DNA of 64,000 bases from Anoplolepis gracilipes (Eukaryota; Arthropoda; Insecta; Hymenoptera; Formicidae): assembly GCF_047496725.1 (NCBI RefSeq), contig NC_132972.1, forward strand, positions 2,348,001-2,412,000. Direction: 5' to 3'. Below the pieces are notes generated by a model. That model was not told the origin of the DNA, ran no database searches, and worked only from the letters and a program-made list of their open reading frames with translations. This document shows, in pieces, positions 1-15,000 of the stretch (within the stretch, counting starts at the first letter, position 1; each line of letters opens with the position of its first letter). A program made the translations under genes and the position numbers.

Positions 1-83
1 AGACGGCGAACACGCTGGCACACAATTGCGTTGGACACACACATGTGAACCGCTACAATCGCCGTCTGTTCTACATCCTGCAA
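1..83 (-). CDS. dpy: dumpy exon 108 (cut by left edge): start of a DPY module
   Basis: After acceptor GTGGTATTCAG the phase-1 frame reads AGCRTDGDCSGSHVC then VQRNCVPACSPS, a DPY module running into the next EGF up to base 1. Too short to show as a long open frame. Confidence 0.82.
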   Translation of the reverse strand, partial: MQDVEQTAIVAVHMCVSNAIVCQRVRR

Positions 84-3000
84 CTGAATACCACAAGGAT
101 ATTATATAATAATAAACCTCGAGAAATTTTTTTCGAATCGATATGAAGGAAAAATTAAAGACTTTTTAATAAACGGGAATACTTTCTGCCTACCTTTCGT
201 GCAGGCGATATCCGGATTTCCGTCGTATCCCCGCGTGCACGAACATATCGGTTTGTGATCGATGACATTGCAAACAGCATTAGGTCCGCACGCGCAAGGA
301 TCCTGGCACACCGCGTTGACGCAGGATTGCTCCGTTATACAGTCGTCGTCTTTGGTGCATTCGATCTTGAGGATCGGCTTGGTAGCTTCGCAAGTACCGC
401 TGCCGCTGCTGACGTATCCGCTAGGGCACACGCACACCATGGTGCGTATTGGGTACGTCGGTAGGACCCGACACTCAGACGGTTCCGTGCACGGTTGTAT
501 AACCAGACAAGGATCCTGACACTTGTTACTGAGACAGGCGAGCCTGCCCGGGCAGTCGCTGTCTTCCTTACATTCGGGCCTGACTTCCGGTTGACAATTG
601 ACGTACGGGTTACCGGTAAAGCGGGGTGGGCAACGACATATCGGCAAATGATTGAGGACCCTGCATTCCGCGCGAGACGAGCATGGATTATCGTGCACGC
701 AGGGATCGATGCACTGCATGTTGATGCAAGAATGATCGCTCGGACAGTCGCCGTTGCTGTAACATCCGATGACGCGGCAGCGGTCCAACGGATTGCCGTG
801 GTATCCCTTGCGGCAACGGCAATCGGCTACGTGGTTGTTCGGGAAGCATTCGGTGTTGATGCCCGAACATGGATGATCCTTTACCAAGCATGGATTCACG
901 CAATTGTTGTTCACGCAGGCTTTGTCGAGTGTGCACTGACTGTCGTGTTGACACTCGACTGAGTGACACGCAATCTCGGGATTACCCTGATAGCCTTGTT
1001 CACACGAGCAAATTGGTTTGTGATTCCTCACGTGGCAGACGGCGTTGGTACCACAGTTGCAAGGGTCGCGACACTGCCTGTTGATGCAAGTCTCATGGTC
1101 GTGGCAATCGTCGTTTGTCGTACACGTCCCGATGACGGTCAATTGTACTGAATTGCAAAGATTGAAATAATTAATATATATGTTTAATTTATACATATAT
1201 TAATAATTTATATTTACACATTATAGATCTTTATAAAAGTTATGTTATACAATTATATTTTAAATTTTTGAACTGATTAATTTCCAAATAGTTTATCCTT
1301 CTTATAAAGTCCTACTTACTTGGTCTGCATACACCGTCGACGTCCGTGATCCATCCCTCTGGACACGTGCAAATCATGGTTCTTATGGGCACAGTGTCGA
1401 GAACGTCGCAACGAGCGTTCTCCAAACATGGTTTAATGACCGGGCAAGGATCGATGCATTGCTCCCGGATACATACTAATTTGTCCGAACAGTCAATGTC
1501 GACTCTGCATTCCGGCTCTTCGATCTCGTCCACGGCACGTCGTTCGCAATAGGAGAATGGATTTCCTAGCGGAATGTTTATGGGACAGCGACAGTACGCC
1601 ACGTGATCCTGGACGTAACAAACGGCATTCTGCGCGCAGGGTGAACTCTCGGCGCAAGGATTCACGCAGCGACCGTCGTTACAAGCCAAATTGTAGGGAC
1701 AATCATGATTCGTGTGACATTCAATCCTCTCGCAATGAATTTGAGGATTACCGTAGTAGCCGGGACCGCAACGACAGGCTGACCGATGATTTTTACCGTA
1801 GCATTCTGCATTGATAGCACATTTGTTGTCTAAGATGCAAGGATTCACGCATTGACCGTTGTAACAGGTGGCTGCGAAATCGCACTCGCTGTCAGATTCG
1901 CAGTCGACTGAAATAAGCAATTATAATTGATAGGATGCGATATGTTCAATTAAAATTAAAAAATCATTATAAGTTAAAACAAGAATTTGTTATCTAAATT
2001 ATATTATAACTCTTTTCACATTATATCGAGAAAAGATACAATTAATTACACTTACGCTTGAAGCATCCTAACTGAGGATTTCCAGAGTAGCCCGGAGGAC
2101 AGACGCAAGATGGATAATGATTTACGACGTTACACTTGGCGTTGGGTCCACAGTTGCAAGGATTAATGCACGCACCGTTGACACACGCATAGTTTCCTGC
2201 GCACTCGCTGTTTGATACGCACTCAGGCACGGTTTCCGCTGCAACGGAAATGTCATGTATAATGTTACTGTATACACATATAATTCTCAAGATATAAAAT
2301 TTCTATTCGTAATTTATCTTACGTGGTATGCATTTGATCGTAGGATCGCCGACGTAACCGATCGGACACTTGCAGATTGGATGGTGATCGTCAACGTGGC
2401 ACAGGGAGTTCCTGCCGCAAGGATCGCCAGCAACGCACGGATTTATGCAAAGTGAATTTATGCATTGTTTATCGCGCGCGCATTCGCTGTTCGTGTAGCA
2501 TTCCGGTCCAGGTCCTGGAAGCGATGGAGCGACAGGGACTGCAATGGAAATTTTACACCCGTCATCAATCTCGTTGCGAGAGATACGATTGTGACAATTG
2601 CAAGAAAGACTCCAACTTGTTCAATTTTGTATTTCGTATTTACCTCTTGCGCATTCTATGTAAGCGTTGCCCGTAAAGTCTTGAGAACAGAAGCAGATGC
2701 CGGTATGAGATGTGGATTTACATTGCGCGTTGAAGCCGCACTGAGTTGTCAGACAGGCGTCTACGCATCTTCCGTCCAGACACTTCTCCTGGTTGGCGCA
2801 ATCCTGATCCAGATGACATTGTACATCGCCCAATACTGTAACCAATAACATAAATGATTATACCTTTGATAATATATTTTATTTATATTTTTGTTTATTA
2901 AAAATTCTCCTAATTTGTTTTGATTATATGCTTTATACCGCCTCTATTCATATTTATTTATATTTTAAACCTTTTTACCTTGTATTGAGCAGATGCTCTA

Positions 3001-6000
3001 TAATTATTATTATTTTTTATTCGATTATATATTATTGTGACAATGTTACTCAATTAATTTGTTCTGATTTAATTATATTTATTTTATGAATAATAACTTG
3101 ATTTTAGTTAAGAATCCTTTATTTTCAAGCTGCTTTATGCCTTGTAATGTTTTTTAAAAAATTCTATGGAGCTATTACTTAAGTTTTATTTGATAATAAT
3201 ATTTTACCTACGGCGCAGCAATTTTTTAATAAGAAATTTAAGAATTTAAGAAATCGATACGTACCAATGGCCTTGCACTGGCCGTTAACATCGGTGATTG
3301 TATTCGATGGGCACAAGCAGATCATTGTACGAAGCGGAAGCGTATTCAGGACTTTGCATTCCTGTTCACTGGTGCACATATCGGCAGACACACACGGGTC
3401 TTGACATCTGGTGTTAATGCAAGCAAGATTCAATGCACATTCACTATCTTGTATGCATTCCGGCTCGATAGAAGGTTCACCTAAGAAATAGTTAATACAT
3501 CATATAAAATATCTTTATCATGAAAATTGTTGTAATTTTCATGATAAATTGAAGAGTTTATTTTTTTCGAAAAATTTAAGAATAATATTTGAAGTATATC
3601 ATCAACATACCAATGCACGTTATATACGGATTTCCAGTAGTACCCGGAGGACATGTACACTTGGGCTGATGATCGCGTGCGACGCAGATCGCAGTTTCAG
3701 CACAGGCATCATCATCGCAAACAGGTCTGCAAACCCTGTTCAGTCTGTCGCAGGCCTCATGATCGGCGCAGTCTTCGTTGTAATGACAGATTGCGGAAAT
3801 GCACGCCACGCGTGGATCACCTTGAGTACCTTGCGGGCAAATACACTGAGCTCTGTGAGACACCGCTTTGCATTCCGCGCCTCGGCCGCATACAATATCA
3901 CCAACGAGGCAAGGAGTGACGCAGTTGTCATTTCGACAGGTCTTGTCATAAGGACAATCGTTGTCTGTCTTACATTCCGCTGCAAAGAGAAAATTATGCG
4001 CAGTGAATAGGTGTAATTAGTTCTTTAAATTAATTCTTAACATATTTGAAATTTTCTTATCTTCTTTTCCAATTCTTTTAATTATGCCACTAAATCACAA
4101 ATTTATTATTACCGTCTTACAAAAAAGTTAAAAGGAAATAGCGACAGTTATTACTTAAAGAATCACGTATTGATATGTACATTTTAGAAAAATTTTCAAA
4201 ATATATTGTAATTTCTCAAATAAAAGAGAGAAGTAGTAAAAAAAAAACTTACGTCTAAAGCATTGAAGTTGCGGATCACCAGCAAAACCGCTTTGGCAGT
4301 GACAAGAAGGATGATGATTGATCGTGATACACTCCGCGTTGAAGCCGCAACGGTTGCTGGAACAAGGATCTTGGCATCGTTGATTTATGCACGCTTTGTC
4401 GGACGGACACTCGGTATTCGTTCTGCATTCCACAAGAACTATATTTTCTGTAGGTGACAACGAAAGACAACAATGTAAAAAAGTATTCAACTGTGCTTAT
4501 ATTGAGAAATGAAAGAAGAGAAGCGGGTACAATACCTTCATAGCAATTTATAAATGGATCACCGACATATCCGTGAGGACATTGACACGTGCGGCGGTGA
4601 TTTTCAATGTGACACTCGGCATTGGGAGCACATGGATTGACAGTGCACGGATTGATACATTGCCGGTTCAGACAAGCCGTATCTGATGTACATTGCGAGT
4701 CGCTCTCGCATGTTGCACCGATTTGTTTTTCCACTACGAAATATTTGCAATTCAATTATTATTTCATAAACTTGACGCTAATTAAATTAAACTTTTATTT
4801 TCATTAGTTTCAAAATTTTTTTTAGACAAGATATATCTCTAATTTTTTTTATTAACATACGTATATATATTTTAGATAAAATTTTACCTGGTATACAAGC
4901 AACGGTAGCATCACCAGCAAAGTTCGGCAAGCATTCGCAGATCATTGTTCTCATTGGTAGTGTATCTACGACACTACATTTAGCGCTTACAATGCATGGT
5001 TTTGTTTCTGCGCATGGATCTTTGCAAACACCATTGAAACACGCCAGTTTGCTGGGACAGTCAGCGTCGACTTGACATTCCGTCTTTGGTTCTAGTAAGT
5101 CTAAAATAGCAATAGTTAGTATTAAATTTTTTAACGTTAACAAATAAATAATTCTTAATAATTTCGATAATAATTATCTCGTAAAACAAAGTCCATTAGT
5201 TAATTACTTAAATTTATTTCTTTTAGTTCTTTATAAAGGCTGTAATATTGAGATAATTTCTTACCCATAAGACACGAGTTGTAAGGGTTGCCTACGTAAC
5301 CAGGTGGACATTTACAGATTGGTCGATGATTGGCGACAGTGCATAACGCCGATGGTGGGCAATTGCAAGGATTAACGCATTTCAGATTACGACAGGCCAA
5401 GGATGGAGCGCAATCGCTGTCACTGGTACACTCGGGCCTCTCGCATATTTCGTAAGGATTACCCGTATATCCATCAGGACAGTAACATCGAGTCTTGTGA
5501 TACCCATCAGCGGTACACAATGCGTTGATGCCGCATTGCGTCACCAGACAGGTATCAATACACTCGTTGTTGATACAAGATTGAATCAACGGACATTCGT
5601 TATTGTTACGACAACCGACTGGGAAAAAAGATATTAATAAAGTTGATAGCGCATATAATTATAAGAAAAATGTATCAATTAAATAATTTATTTGATACGT
5701 ACTTTGGTGACAATATTGTTGAGGCTTTCCAGTATAGCCTTCATCACAAACACAGATAGGTCTATGCAATATTACGTGGCAGCGACTGTTAAGACCGCAA
5801 GAATCAAGAGTACACGGATCGATACATTTTTGGTTGAAACAGGTCTTGTCATTTGAACACTCAGAGTTTTGAGTGCATTCTGGAACCGGTTCTACAAACA
5901 TGTTTGGTTAAAACTTAAATTTTGTAATAAGATGAAAAAATTTCGCTCTCAATATAAATTAAATAAACAATTGATTAAATTTTTAATACAGATATTAACA

Positions 6001-9000
6001 TTTTCGCAAAACAAATCAATCTTTCTTAGATTTTAATTTTAATGTTTTATTAATTAAATTAAAGCTTGTATGTCCATAAAATAATGTAATATATGCGATT
6101 ATGATTTTTCCAAAGATTTTAACGATAAAGTTATGTTTCGAAAATATATCAAGTACAAATATAATTCAGATATAAATATTACCTTCAAGGGTTGGAATTG
6201 TACATTGTACCCGTGCATTTCCTGTGAATCCAACTGGACAGGAACACACTGGTTTGTGATTAACGGTCTGACAAATAGAATTAATACCGCATGCGCCGAT
6301 GCAGGGGTCCCGGCACTTTTGCGAGAAGCAAGCCTTATCACGCGGACAATCTGAATTAATAATGCACTCAGGATAAATGCAAATCGCGATGCCGTTCTTA
6401 ACTCTACACTCGCCGTTGTAATTGCAAGGTGATGGACTGCAGGGATTAGTTTCTGAAAAAAGAGAAAAAAGTGCACGTACGTTTTAGAACGACGGAAAGC
6501 TGTATTTAAAAATTAATGTATCAAGATTTTCTATATTTACCGATCTTTGTGTAACATTCCTCGAAGGGATTGCCAATTAACGGAGACGGGCAGCTGCAAA
6601 GTGGACTGTGATTGATCGTCTTGCACACCGCTTTACTACCGCATACATTTTGAGAACAAGGATCTTTGCATTTATTCTGTATACAAGCTTTGTCGCCTGG
6701 GCAATCCGAGCTAAGCACACATTCCGGATGACAACCAGTTACACCTGCTGGAACTCCTTGCAATCCAGGTACACATTTACAAATTGCTGTACTGCCGACT
6801 GTCTCGCAAACGGTATTCGGACCGCATGGTGAAGGATAGCACGGATCCGTTTCCTTAGGCTCTATAAACGCAAAGAAACCCATGAATAACATTTATCTTC
6901 GAGAAAAAGAAAAACTAGAGATATATTCTGTATCTACTTTTTTTCTTCATTTTGCTTTCAAAAAATTTGATTTTAATTTGATCCAAATTAATAAATATTA
7001 AAACAAAATAATAGCGAGATAGTTACCTTCTATGGGATGTCGACAAAGTGTGAAAGCATCTCCAATCGTTGGCAACGGACAAGAACAAATGGGAACGTGA
7101 TTGGACACTGTGCAGATCGCGCCAACACCGCAAGTGCCAGGACAAGGATCTTGACATCTCGCTCTTATGCATGCTTGCGATTTCGGGCAGTCGGTGTTGA
7201 CCAGGCATTCGGGCTGACATCCTTGGTACGGATTGCCTCTGTAGTTCGGCACACACTCACAAATGGCCGTGTCAAATCTCTCGTGGCAATACGCGTTTAT
7301 TCCACACGGCGAAGGATTGCACGGTCTAGAAGATATCGGCGGTGCTGGGGTCGCTAAAATAACAGCAAAAAATATAGATTAAAATCTCGCAATTGCATTT
7401 GTTTCAATATTCTTGCATGCACACAATATTATATTATAATATTATTGTAATATAAATTAACGTGTCTTTTTAGAAATATATATGGCAATATTTTCATATA
7501 ATACATATATAAAAATAACAAATGTACACGTTTTATACATGCATCGTATGTGTCTCTTCTATACATATAAAGAGTGCAGCACGTAAATATAATACATATA
7601 TTCAAAAAGACTGTTGCGCATATTAAAATATAAGTAGTCGAGTTTTTAGAAAATGTTGAGCAAGAGAGATCGATATATGAAAGAAACTGACGGTGCAGTT
7701 CTTTTATAAATACATCTTAAATTTACATCATTATGTACAATATAATATTTACATTAGAGATGAAGAAATCAAGATTTAGAGATCAAAATGCCGAGGTAAT
7801 ATTTATCAGATCGGTACGGGTAAAGATAAGCGGGGATTTTCTTACATATTATCTCAGAGCAAACTGTGAATGGGTCTCCAGTGTATGATTCGGGACAGGT
7901 GCATCGGGCTTGGTGCAAAGTAACTTGGCACAGTGCATTGAATCCGCACAATCCAATGCACGGGTCGGTGCATTTCTGCTTAATGCATGCTCGATTGGTG
8001 GGACATTCGCTGTTTGCACGGCATTCGGGTTTACAATTGGGCGGAGATCCTACATAAGTTGGTATACAGGAGCAGGAGGGTTTATTATCGGCAGATACCA
8101 CGCATTGCGAGTTCAATCCACATGGTGAGGGGTAACATGGGTCCCTGCTGGGTTCTACATCCGATGTTGCTGGCAATGAAAAAAAAAGAAATTCATTATT
8201 TGTTTAAAAAAATCAGGGGAGAAATATTTGTGACAAAGATGACCGAAGAAGACATTACAAAAATATCTGAACGTTCTCTTACAGATTATAAACGTCTTTC
8301 TTTTAAACATTTTTGCAACGTCTCTTATTAGGCATCTTTGTATTATCTGAAATATCCTTACTAAGGGGGTTACTTACTTATGGGGAAACAATTGACGAAC
8401 GGATCACCGGAATGCTGAACGGGACACCTGCAAATGGGATTGTGATTTCGCGTTACGCATAGTGCGTTATATCCGCAAGCATTTTCGCAGGGATCACGAC
8501 ATCTTGTATTCACGCAAGTCTTGCTCTGCTCACAATCGGTGTTAACGAGACATTCGGGCCTGCAGCTTGGCGGGATTCCCAAGTAACCGGGTAGGCAAGA
8601 ACAGGAAGCTTGGTCGCCGTATTCGCGACAGACGCTGTTAGGTCCGCAGGGGGAGGGTTCGCAGGGTTTCACACGCACTATCGAGAGGTAAGATGGGTTA
8701 ATTAGTTTCTTTCTAATAACAGGGTTCCTTTGGAGGAGAAAAAAATACGAGAGATTAAAGCACTCACTTTGTACACGTTTACAGAGCGTGAACGGGTCAC
8801 CTTCGTAATCCTGGATGCAACTACATGTGGCTACGTGATTGACGACCGCGCATTCCGCATTCTGGCCGCAAATTCCATTGCAAGGATTTATGCATTTATT
8901 ATTTGCGCAAGCTTTATCGTACGTACAGTCGGAATTCTGCACGCACTCAGGTCGACATTCTCGATATGGATCGCCATGATACTCTGATATACAACTGCAT

Positions 9001-12000
9001 ATGCCGTTGTGGCATTCAGCATTGAGTCCACATGGTGAGGGATTGCACGGGTCTGTTGCTACTGGTGGTATATCTATATCGGGAGACGCAAAAGTGTATG
9101 ACGATAATTGTTTTCTATTATAAAAATAATGACGCAAGCAATGCAATTTAATGAAAACTCTTACGCATGGGCGCCAGGTAACAATTGCGGAAGGGATCGC
9201 CCGTGTACCCATCAGGACATGTGCAAGCTGGGGTATGATTGATCACGGTACACAAGGCATTAACGCCACATGATCCGGGACAGGGATCTCTGCATTTTTC
9301 TCTGATACAAGCTTTATTGCCGGTGCAATCAGAGTTAATCGAACATTCGGCACGGCAATAAGGCGGTGATCCAATGTAATTAGGCATGCACGTGCAAGAC
9401 GGATAGCCTCCTCTGTCTCGACACGTGGAAAACGGACCGCAGGGGGACGGGACACAAGGATTGACTGGTATCGATGGCGCAGGCGTCACTGAAAGAAAAC
9501 GAAATAATACAGGACTTTCGTACATAAAACGCGTTTTGTTAATGCGACAATTCCGGAGACTTACAGGGCATATCGAAACACTTGACGAAGGGATCTCCGA
9601 TCTGATTAGATCCGCAGCTACAGAACGGACTGTGAGACAAGACGTCGCACTTGGCGTTGATGCCACACACACCTGGACATGGATCAACGCATTTTCGATT
9701 GATACACGCACGATTCATGGGGCATTCCGTACTAACGATACACTCGGCTCTGCAGGCGGGAGGAGTTCCTTGGTAAGTGGACAGACACGAACAACTAGCT
9801 TTTCCATTTACATTAAGACATTGACTATTTGGACCGCACGGAGACAGGTTGCAAGGGTCGTCTATCAGCGCCGGAGCTGTGTGAGATCAATCACGCGATG
9901 TGATAATAAAGGCATAAATGACATAATAAATAATAATGGTAAATGTGATTGACAGACATTATACACTTACGAGTATCTTGCATAGGTCCACAATATCTGA
10001 ACGGATCTCCTGTGAATCTTGGCTGACAACTGCACGTCGGTATGTGATTGATAACTTCGCAAATGGCATTAACCCCGCATGTTCCCGGACACGGATTCTG
10101 ACACTTGTTTCTTACGCAAGCTCGATTGGACGTACAATCAGAGTTGATTACACACTCGGGTCTACAACCTTCGTACGGATTTCCATAGAAATCGGGTAAA
10201 CAAATGCAGGACACTGAATTGAGAACCTCGCGACACATTGCATTCGCACCACACGGGGACGGTTGGCAAGGATTTAGTGGAACAAGCGGTGCATCGACTA
10301 AAATAGAGAGTCGTAAATTATTTATCAACAAGTATCAAACGCGATTATTATATATATCCAATATTTCCATCGTGGAATTTTCTACGAACAAAGAATATCA
10401 TAAAAATTATCCCGTAATATCTGCTACATTTCTTCGAAACTTACTTGGTCGGGCATTACATTGGATGAATGGATCGCCGGTAAAATCATTGGCGCAAATG
10501 CACATCGGGGTGTGACTGACAGTTCTACATTCCGCATTTCTGCCACACGATCCCGGACAAGGATCCCGGCACTTTTGATTAATACAAGCCTGTTGACTGG
10601 GACATTCACTGTTACTGATACACTCTGGTTTACATCTGGGCGGGATTCCGACAAACTGGGGCAGGCACGAGCATGATGGGGCGTCATTGATAACTCGACA
10701 TATTGCGTTCGAGCCGCAAGGTGAGGGTTGACAGGGATTTACCGGTGGCTTTGGTTCTTCCACTGCAATTTACACAGGACAATTACCGGTCCATTTCAAT
10801 TTTATATAACGACATAAATCTCTTGTGTGAAATTCTTACATTGCGGTATGCATTGGACGAACGGATCTCCCGTATATGGTGGCGGGCAGCTGCATATAGG
10901 ATTGTGATTCACGACGGTACATTGCGCGGTTAATCCGCACGCACCGAGACATGGATCGATGCACTTTTGATTGCTGCAAGCTTTATTACGCGCGCAGTCG
11001 GCGCTTATGAGACATTCGGGTCTGCAAGACGGCGGGGCGCCTTTAAATCCGGCAATGCACGCGCAAATTGCTTGACCATTCGACACGCGACAGTGACTGT
11101 TTGGACCGCATGGGGATGGGTTGCATGGTTGATGTTCCACGATGATCGAATCTATTTAATGACAATTATTCGTGTTGGGAGATGCTCAAAATTGGCAGGC
11201 TAAAAACCGTCGAGCTATAAAATATCGCATTCGCGTTTGGGGCATACGAACCTTGAAGAGCTGTGCACGAAATGAATGCGTTACCGGTCATGTTTCTCGG
11301 ACAACTACACATGGGCAAATGATTAATAACGTTGCATTCCGCGTTAAAGCCGCATGTCCCGGCGCATGGATCGCGACACTTGTGGAGCATGCATGCCTTG
11401 TCGCGGGAACAATCGGTATTAATAACGCATTCCGGTCGACAGCCGACGTATGGATCTCCGAAATATTCGGGTATGCATGTGCAGACTCCACTGTTGCATC
11501 GAGCATTCTGGCCGCACGGTGATGGGTTACATCGGTCTGGGGGCGGTACTGAAAATGTGTATATAAATTGAATTGCAGCAATTTGAAATGCTCATACTAA
11601 TTTCTCTTTTGGTAATAATATCGTTGGAAAACAAATTCTTACGAGGTATCTGAGGCAAAGTGTTGCAACTGATAAAGGGATCACCGGTATATCCTTCGGG
11701 ACAGACACAGGATGGCGTATGATTGATCACCGAACAACGTGCCAAGAGACCACACGAGCCTGGACAAGGATCTCTACACTTTTCTCTGATGCAAGCTTTA
11801 TCGGCGGGACAATCCGAATTTATCGAGCACTCGGGTCGACAGTTGGGTGGAACACCGATGTAATTCTGCATGCAACTGCATGCCGGGGCATCACCAATAG
11901 CTCTACATAGGGAGTTGGGTCCACAAAGTGATGGCAAGCATGGGTCCTTCGGATATTGATCTTCTGGTTTTGGAACTATAGAAAAATACAGAGAAAATAT

Positions 12001-15000
12001 TGATATTTTTTTCATCCACAAATGTGCGAAAATCGAAGTGATTAAAACTAAAAATTGATTACATTAATTCTTTTTGTTAACTATTTCTAAATTTTATAAA
12101 AAAAGAACTAAATTGTGTAAAACATACTTGGCATTGCAAAGCAATAGATGAATGGATCGCCCGTGAAGCCGTTCGCGCACACACAAATTGGACTGTGATG
12201 TATGACCTTGCATTGAGCGTCGCGGCCACAAGTACCGATACACGGATCTACGCATTTTTGATTCACGCACGCTCGGTTCGACCCGCACTCCGAATTTACT
12301 AAGCACTCCGGTCTGCAATTCGGCGGAGTTCCGATAAATTCGGGCAAACAGGAGCAGACAGCTTGATCATTATTATTGATGCATTGACTGTTGGGGCCGC
12401 AAGGGGAAGGTTTGCACGGCTCACGCTTTTCATCCGAAACTATAATAATGTAATGTTACATTTAAAATGTTGATCACATTTACGCTCTATAATACTACGC
12501 GCTTTTAAACGGTACTTACTGTCAAGGGTCTGATAAATGCAATTTATATATGGATTGCCAGTGTAGCCTGGAATGCAAGTGCAGGCAGGGATATTGTTGA
12601 CAACTTGACAATTGGTATTGACACCACACGAACCAGGACATGGATTCTGACACTTGGAGCCGATACAAGCTAAATGCGCGGGACAATCTGAGGAAATAGT
12701 ACACTCGGGACGACATCCTTGGTAAGGATTTCCAATGTATTCGGGCAAGCATGTACAAGAACCGACGCCGTTTTGTTCTCTACACACGGCGTTTGTTCCG
12801 CAAGGGGATGGTTGACAAGGCTGATTCGGTGCCGATAATGTGCCTAAAAAATACGACGCTTTATTCTATCCTTAACAATCAATTCCTGATTATAAACAAT
12901 ATTTTCACACGCGCGAGTATAATAAAATTCTCATCAATAAAAGTAAATAAATCAAAATCTAACACAAGCAAAAATTCTGTTATAATTCGATCAGCATTGC
13001 TAGTTAAAAAAGAAAATTTTTTTTAAAAAGCTACAAACTTACTGGGCATGATTGAGCATTGAACAAATGGATCGCCTGTATAACCGTCACGACACGTGCA
13101 GGTCGGCACGTGATTAACGACATAGCAAGTGGCCAAGGAATTACAAGATCCGGGACATGGATCTCTACATTTGCGATTGATACACGCCATTTGACTGGGA
13201 CACTCGCTGTTACTGATACATTCCGGCCTGCAATTTGGTGGTGTTCCAACAAATTCGGGCATGCAAGAACAGGACGGTGAGTCGTTGACAACTTGACATT
13301 GAGCATTGGGACCGCAGGGCGAAGGTTGGCATGGATTTATTGGTTTTGGAACATCCTCCGCTTTAAAATAAAAATACAGTTTGTTGCTACTGGTGTTCGA
13401 CACAAGTGTGTATGCATACATGAAAGTTTTTTCAAATAAGAAAAGAAAACCTACGTCTTGGTATGCAGCGTAGGAACGGATCGCCGGTAAATACAGGAGG
13501 ACAACTGCAGATTGGATTGTGATTCAATACTTGGCACCGAGCGGAAACACCGCACGCACCGAGGCAGGGATTGGCGCATTTTGTGTTGATGCAAGCTTCG
13601 TTCAACGCGCAATCAGTATTCACTATGCATTCGGGACGGCAAACGGGCGGATTTCCTATGAATCCGGGTATGCACGTACATACTGCTTGATTATTAAAAC
13701 TCTGACATCGACTGTTCGGACCACAGGGCGACGGATTACAGGGATTCTCGACGACGGTGGGATCTGCAAGAGCGTTATTATCGAAATCGTTGACAGATGT
13801 TTTTCGACAGATTAAATCTTTTGTGACGTAATATAAGATTTTTCTAAAAAAATTGAGAGCCAATATTTATCTTCAGGATACGTATAACAATGTTCAATTA
13901 TCGATGAATTTACCTTGGACGACCGGGTAACATGTCGCAAATGCATTGCCGGACATTCCGTCCGGACAAGCGCACATCGGGGTGTGATTTATTACTGTGC
14001 ATTTTGCGTTTTGTCCGCAAACTCCGATACACGGGTCGAAGCACTTGTTACGAACGCAGGCCTTGTCTAACGGGCAATCTGGATTTTGCACGCATTCGGG
14101 TCGACATGCGGCATATGGATCGCCATGATACTCGGGCAGACAGGTACACGTGCCGTCACGACATACCGCGTTGGCTCCGCATGGGGACGGATTACAAGGA
14201 TCTTGTGGTACAGCTGCAAATATTATTACGCATCTTGAATAAATATGCTTTCTTAAAAAATAGAACGCTAAAGACACAAAATATAATGTTTCAAGTTTTA
14301 AAACATCTCATTGTATATTATTTTATAATTGATTACCCCTCTCGAGATAGAAATGTTTAAATATATATTCTATCTCTTCATCAAAAAATTTATTAGAATA
14401 TTTATATTTTAATATTTTGATTTATATCAATTGACATATTTCGTAAATTACTTTTAATCAATGCCTGATAATCATAAAAGTGTGTAAAAAACATACGTAT
14501 TAATTTCTTCATTTTTTCTCTCTTCAATTATATGGGTGATGATATTATAAAATAACATCACAAAGATAAAAGCTTACGGGGTGGTTCTGGCAAGCAATTG
14601 ACAAATGCATCTCCGGTGTAACCCTTCGGACAAAGACAGACGGCCATATGATTAACCACGAGACATTGCGCTCCGATACCGCAAGAACCTGGGCATGGAT
14701 CTCGACATTTTTGTCTCAAGCATGCTCTATCACTACTGCATTCGGAATCCACGGTACATTCTGGCCGACAGTTCGGAGGGCTACCGATGTAATTTTCTAA
14801 GCACGTGCACGTCGGCACGTTTGCGTAGCCGCTATCGCGACAAACGGCAAATGGACCACAGGGAGATGGGACGCACGGATTTTGTGGCGTCATAGGTGTA
14901 TCGCTTTCTATTTCTGTGAACGAATAATTTCAATTATATTTTTTTTTGCGCCCAAAACACTGCATTACATCTTTTAATTAAAGCATGACTTACTTTAAAG

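Noticed and set aside
8678..8767. Reading exons 90 and 91 as one exon because the 90-bp intron is open in frame
   Set aside because: Donor GTGAGT and acceptor ATAG fit the phase and cassette ends exactly, and the intervening 30 codons break the module pattern.
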